Assembly: GCA_045532655.1 (NCBI GenBank)
Contig: JAZSGI010000120.1
Location: 1 to 16,520, forward strand
DNA from: JAVBQJ01 sp045532655
GTDB lineage: Bacteria > Verrucomicrobiota > Lentisphaeria > Victivallales > Victivallaceae
Length of the DNA stretch: 16,520 bases
Direction of reading: 5' to 3'
Positions 13,867 through 16,520 of the stretch are shown here, one piece after another. Both the position numbers and the translations under genes were made by a program. Numbering within the stretch: position 1 is the stretch's first letter; each line of letters opens with the position of its first letter. The notes beneath the pieces were generated by a model. The model was given only the letters and a program-made list of their open reading frames with translations. It did no database searches and was not told the DNA's origin.

Positions 13867-14472
13867 ATGTTTGTGCCTTGCGGGAAAAAATTTCTGACAG
13901 TTCTGCTTCTTTCTCTCTTCAGCCTGCCGTGTTTTGCAGCCAGATGCCTTGAATGCGGCAGAAATCTTATATTTGCAGAAACGAACAGAGTATGTAATAT
14001 CTGTACTATCGGCGGTGAGCTTTGGCGACGGGGTGTGGTTGCCACCTGGGAAATAGATTATTCCTCAAACAGGGGGAAAGGTATTTCCTACTGTTTATAC
14101 AGTGCCGGGACCACTTTTGACAACAGGGCTGCAGATCCGGTTTTCCTGAAGGATGAAGATGGCGATTTAATGCAGATCCAGGATTATAAATACGAAGTCG
14201 GCAAGTATATTTTCAATTTGCCGTTATCCAAAAATCCTGAACTGGTCAATGTGCTGTTTTTTTCCGAAAATGGCTCATGGACACTCAAGAATATGCCTTT
14301 GGCAACACGTTCATGGCGATATGTCAATATTTATGTTAAGGAGACTCCGGATAATGAACTTGCTGTAGTCATTTATGGCGGAGAAGACAAATATGGCGAC
14401 AAGAAGAAACTTGGAAGCGGAACCATTCCTGCAGAAGGAACTTTGAATTGTGCATCTTTAGCAGAGGAATAA
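13867..14472 (+). CDS. Secreted protein with N-terminal Cys4 zinc-ribbon-like motif
   Basis: A 201-residue protein of no recognised family. Residues 1-24 are a signal peptide (KKFLTVLLLSLFSLPCFA) with probable cleavage before ARCLECG; the cysteine at 22 is not in a good lipobox. The mature start has Cys27, Cys30, Cys43 and Cys46 in a CxxC-x12-CxxC pattern, typical of a rubredoxin-knuckle/zinc-ribbon fold, which is uncommon in exported proteins. The rest is predicted beta-rich with alternating aromatic residues (KYIFNLPLSKN, SWRYVNIYVKETPDNELAVV), like a small beta-sandwich. GGGAGG lies seven bases upstream of the ATG. It sits between two tiny membrane-protein genes in what looks like one operon. 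Confidence 0.75.
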   Translation: MFVPCGKKFLTVLLLSLFSLPCFAARCLECGRNLIFAETNRVCNICTIGGELWRRGVVATWEIDYSSNRGKGISYCLYSAGTTFDNRAADPVFLKDEDGDLMQIQDYKYEVGKYIFNLPLSKNPELVNVLFFSENGSWTLKNMPLATRSWRYVNIYVKETPDNELAVVIYGGEDKYGDKKKLGSGTIPAEGTLNCASLAEE

Positions 14473-14480
14473 CCCTTTTC

Positions 14481-14582
14481 ATGTTTAAATGCATAGATTT
14501 CGGTTGCGGATTTCTGCTGGTTATATTTGGCTTGATAGCAGCGATCGTCCTGATAGAAATACTTGCCAAAGCTGGTTTTTAA
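14481..14582 (+). CDS. Small single-span membrane protein (33 aa)
   Basis: Starts eight bases after the previous stop codon. The product, starting MFKCIDFGCG, is almost entirely one hydrophobic helix (FLLVIFGLIAAIVLIEILA). Like the 38-aa protein it has glycines and cysteine just ahead of the helix and an IVLI core, so the two may be related or work together. The ribosome site is weak: GAGGA lies about 13 bases upstream, inside the end of the previous gene, which suggests translational coupling if it is real. Its status as a gene is less certain than that of its neighbours. Confidence 0.5.
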   Translation: MFKCIDFGCGFLLVIFGLIAAIVLIEILAKAGF

Positions 14583-14621
14583 TACCGGGTCACGCAGAAA
14601 TGTGAAGGAATTTTTTGACAA

Positions 14622-14673
14622 CTTACAAATCAGGCGTGGAAGATTCTGTTTTCTTCCACGCCTGTTGCTTGTA
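14622..14673 (+). terminator. Perfect hairpin closing the small-gene cluster
   Basis: CAGGCGTGGAAGA (14631-14643) and TCTTCCACGCCTG (14652-14664) form a 13-bp perfect stem with an 8-base loop, extended outside by TTACAA (14623-14628) pairing with TTGTAA (14668-14673). No T-run follows directly, so it may be a weak terminator, a 3'-end stabiliser or a small RNA. Confidence 0.55.
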
Positions 14674-14882
14674 AAAATCGGAAGTATTTTGAGGCATCCG
14701 GAGCAGAATTCAGGAATTTTACTGTTTCTGCAGTTTATTCACAAAACGCTGTCAGAAAGCGGCCGGTTAATCTTCTGCGGTGAGATCTGCGTTGCAGGTG
14801 TTCCATACATTTACTGCTGTTGATATGGTTACAAACGATCTTTCAAAGACAAAAATTCCCGGCGTAATACGCATCCCTATGT

Positions 14883-14925
14883 AAAAAATACTCAAACCGG
14901 CTATAATGCACTGGTTTGAGTATTT
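14883..14925 (-). terminator. Intrinsic terminator of the surface-protein gene
   Basis: On the minus strand AAATACTCAAACC (14925-14913) pairs perfectly with GGTTTGAGTATTT (14898-14886) around a 14-base loop, and the T-run continues to 14883 (TATTTTTTAC). It lies 22 bases past the stop codon of the minus-strand gene. Confidence 0.9.
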
Positions 14926-14947
14926 CCTATATTGCAGTGACAGAAAA

Positions 14948-16519
14948 TTACAAGTAACTGTAACTTATGCTATAGTTGGTTGAATCCGCGCCGTCACGTT
15001 CAAGTTTAATGGTGTATTCGGTTCCGGCTGCAACATGATAAGAAGACCAATCCAAGCCGGAAATTTCAGTACCGTTGATGGTGATCTTGTCATACGTCTC
15101 ATTCAACCCGCTGAATTCAAGCAAACCATCAAAGTCGGCTTTGAACTTGAGAATATCACACTCATCCTCAAAACCAGTTTCAGAATCACTCAGCCAGCCC
15201 TCAATTTCATAAGAGGAAACGTTCCACTCCCAATCAATGGCAACAGCCCTGTTGTTGTCGGCCAATTCTGTATCTGCCCCTCTGAATCCCTTTGCGGTAT
15301 CACCAAGGTCAAGAAATTTGACCTGAGATTTTTCCAGAAGATGTGCATAATCATTTTGCAGGTTCCCGATAACTTCATGCTGTGCGGCAATATAACCATT
15401 TCCGGATATTGCCAATTTGTCTGCAGTAATTACATAAGGGTTGTTCACAAGAAGAGTTCCATTGATAACAAACTTGTCATTGCCGCCTTTAAAATTCATT
15501 CCTGAAGCGTTAACGCTCAAACAGCCGCCCTTCTCAATAGTGAAAGTGTCATCCTTGTCAGTACCAACATAACAAATATCACCAATATTTGTGATTCCAA
15601 CATATTTTTTAATTGTAATTTTCTGGATGTTGGAAACCATTCCGGAAATATCAGTTGAATCAAAAGTTGCAGATCCGGCATCCATGATATCTGCTTTAAT
15701 AGATGAATTGGTGATTGTTATGGTTGAAAATCCTGCAATGGAACGCTGTGCGTACTCATAAGACATATTTACATCATTAAAATCAAGTTTTCCGACATAC
15801 TCATATTTGCCGTTGATTGTATTACCTCCAACGATGCTGCCGTCAAGAGAAATATTATTTTTGGCAGTAACATTAAGAAAGCCCCCGATATCATCCATGA
15901 CAGTTACGTTGTCTGTTAACCTCAACGAACCGGCAGCCATACGCTTTTCTGTTGAATTATTCTGATAAGAGCTACCGCTGGAAATCCCACCAGTTACAGT
16001 AATCCCATACGAACTGTCACGACCGATAAAGCCGTTGATGTTGACATCTGCATATCCTCCGATTGCCCCGACTGTCATATAGCTGTTGGCTTTTTTATCA
16101 ACTTTCAGCGTGACATTGCCGGAAGATTTGTACTCAATGGTTTCAGTTACTGTATCAGCAGTTTCTTTCCGTGTTTTCTTTGCCAGAGTATCTCTTATGA
16201 TATTGCCAGCTGCTGTGTTTGTAAGTGATACAGTATTATAATTTGTTATGTCGCCATTGATCTTACTGTCAACAGCCGTCAGATTACCCGAGGCGTTATA
16301 AGTGGCATCATACGTTTCTGTGATTCCGTTTGCAGAATATGTTCTCTTGTTGTTTACAGTGTAATTCTGGCCGCGATCAATTGCCCCAACAGAACTTTCT
16401 TTGATGTCGACAGAACCGTAACCGAGGATGGAACCGCCAACAATTACATCATCAGCAGCCTTGAAAGAGCCGGCTGTCCTGACGGTTTCTTTGCTCTCCC
16501 AAGTCCCGGATACAGTTCC
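14948..16519 (-). CDS. Large surface-exposed beta-helix protein, C-terminal part (5' end outside the window)
   Basis: The frame is open from the right edge to a TAA at 14948-14950, giving the last 523 residues; no start is visible. Composition is rich in Gly, Asn, Ser, Thr and Asp with short alternating beta-strand patterns (VGAIGGYADVNINGFIG, GGFLNVTAKNNISLDGSIVG), as in autotransporter passenger and filamentous adhesin beta-helices. A DKDDTFTIEKGG / GGNDKFVINGTLLV pair resembles the GDDTF turns of such proteins. The last 75 residues (DECDILKFKADFDGLLEF ... EYTIKLERDGADSTNYSISY) look like a pre-peptidase C-terminal-type beta-sandwich, often found at the ends of secreted proteins. No outer-membrane barrel and no LPxTG are present, so export probably depends on another system. 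Function (adhesion, matrix) is inferred. Confidence 0.75.
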   Translation of the reverse strand, partial: GTVSGTWESKETVRTAGSFKAADDVIVGGSILGYGSVDIKESSVGAIDRGQNYTVNNKRTYSANGITETYDATYNASGNLTAVDSKINGDITNYNTVSLTNTAAGNIIRDTLAKKTRKETADTVTETIEYKSSGNVTLKVDKKANSYMTVGAIGGYADVNINGFIGRDSSYGITVTGGISSGSSYQNNSTEKRMAAGSLRLTDNVTVMDDIGGFLNVTAKNNISLDGSIVGGNTINGKYEYVGKLDFNDVNMSYEYAQRSIAGFSTITITNSSIKADIMDAGSATFDSTDISGMVSNIQKITIKKYVGITNIGDICYVGTDKDDTFTIEKGGCLSVNASGMNFKGGNDKFVINGTLLVNNPYVITADKLAISGNGYIAAQHEVIGNLQNDYAHLLEKSQVKFLDLGDTAKGFRGADTELADNNRAVAIDWEWNVSSYEIEGWLSDSETGFEDECDILKFKADFDGLLEFSGLNETYDKITINGTEISGLDWSSYHVAAGTEYTIKLERDGADSTNYSISYSYL

Positions 16520-16520
16520 T

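Larger units (their letters stand above)
14583..14947. other. Gene-free region between convergent genes
   Basis: A stretch of 365 bp between the small-gene cluster and the surface-protein gene. It holds a long hairpin (14622-14673) and the terminator of the minus-strand gene (14883-14925). The sequence between them (14674-14882) shows no ribosome site, no convincing reading frame and no recognisable structure. Confidence 0.6.

Noticed and set aside
14825..14884. 19-codon frame ahead of the surface-protein terminator
   Set aside because: No ribosome site and no hydrophobic or other notable character.

Overview
The window looks like a piece of the chromosome of a Gram-negative anaerobe with moderate G+C. 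I lean towards the PVC superphylum, probably Lentisphaerota (Victivallales-like). The reasons are a type III glutamine synthetase, a tandem-domain class II aldolase, an uncharacterised alpha/beta-barrel enzyme, a probable remnant of a Lentisphaerota-style large enzyme gene, and a long repetitive beta-helix surface protein. This placement rests on remembered family resemblance, not on a search. No tRNA, rRNA, CRISPR array, insertion sequence or integrase was seen.

Layout. 1-1583 (+): the 3' part of a type III glutamine synthetase gene, then a YggL-family ribosome-associated protein gene closed by an intrinsic terminator. 1623-2404 (-): a broken gene whose N- and C-terminal remnants lie in different frames. 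2628-6748 (-): a two-gene operon, an exported TPR protein overlapping by its stop codon a 1064-residue protein with a cytosolic TIR domain, one membrane helix, an ectodomain of near-identical tandem repeats, and a C-terminal PDZ-like domain. 7062-8903 (-): a cytoplasmic deacetylase-like alpha/beta-barrel protein. 9147-9833 (+): aquaporin Z with its own promoter, convergent with a solitary trpB (9924-11156, -), with a shared bidirectional terminator. 11260-11529 (-): rpsO with a long leader (about 240 nt) and a good sigma70-type promoter. 11866-13137 (-): a two-domain class II aldolase/adducin protein whose second domain has lost its metal ligands. 13363-14582 (+): a promoter, a rod-like structured RNA or leader, and three small genes (38-aa membrane protein, 201-aa secreted Cys4 protein, 33-aa membrane protein). 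14948-16519 (-): the C-terminal part of a large surface beta-helix protein that runs off the right edge.

How the parts relate. Housekeeping genes (glnN, yggL, rpsO, trpB, aqpZ) are interspersed with lineage-specific genes. The most system-like locus is the TPR/TIR operon. By topology, the exported TPR protein and the repeat/PDZ ectodomain should both be outside the cytoplasmic membrane while the TIR domain is inside, the geometry expected of a transmembrane sensor coupled to a TIR effector. The second candidate is the structured RNA at about 13398-13628, which either leads the small membrane/secreted gene cluster or is an independent rod-shaped ncRNA. Both are inferences from sequence alone.
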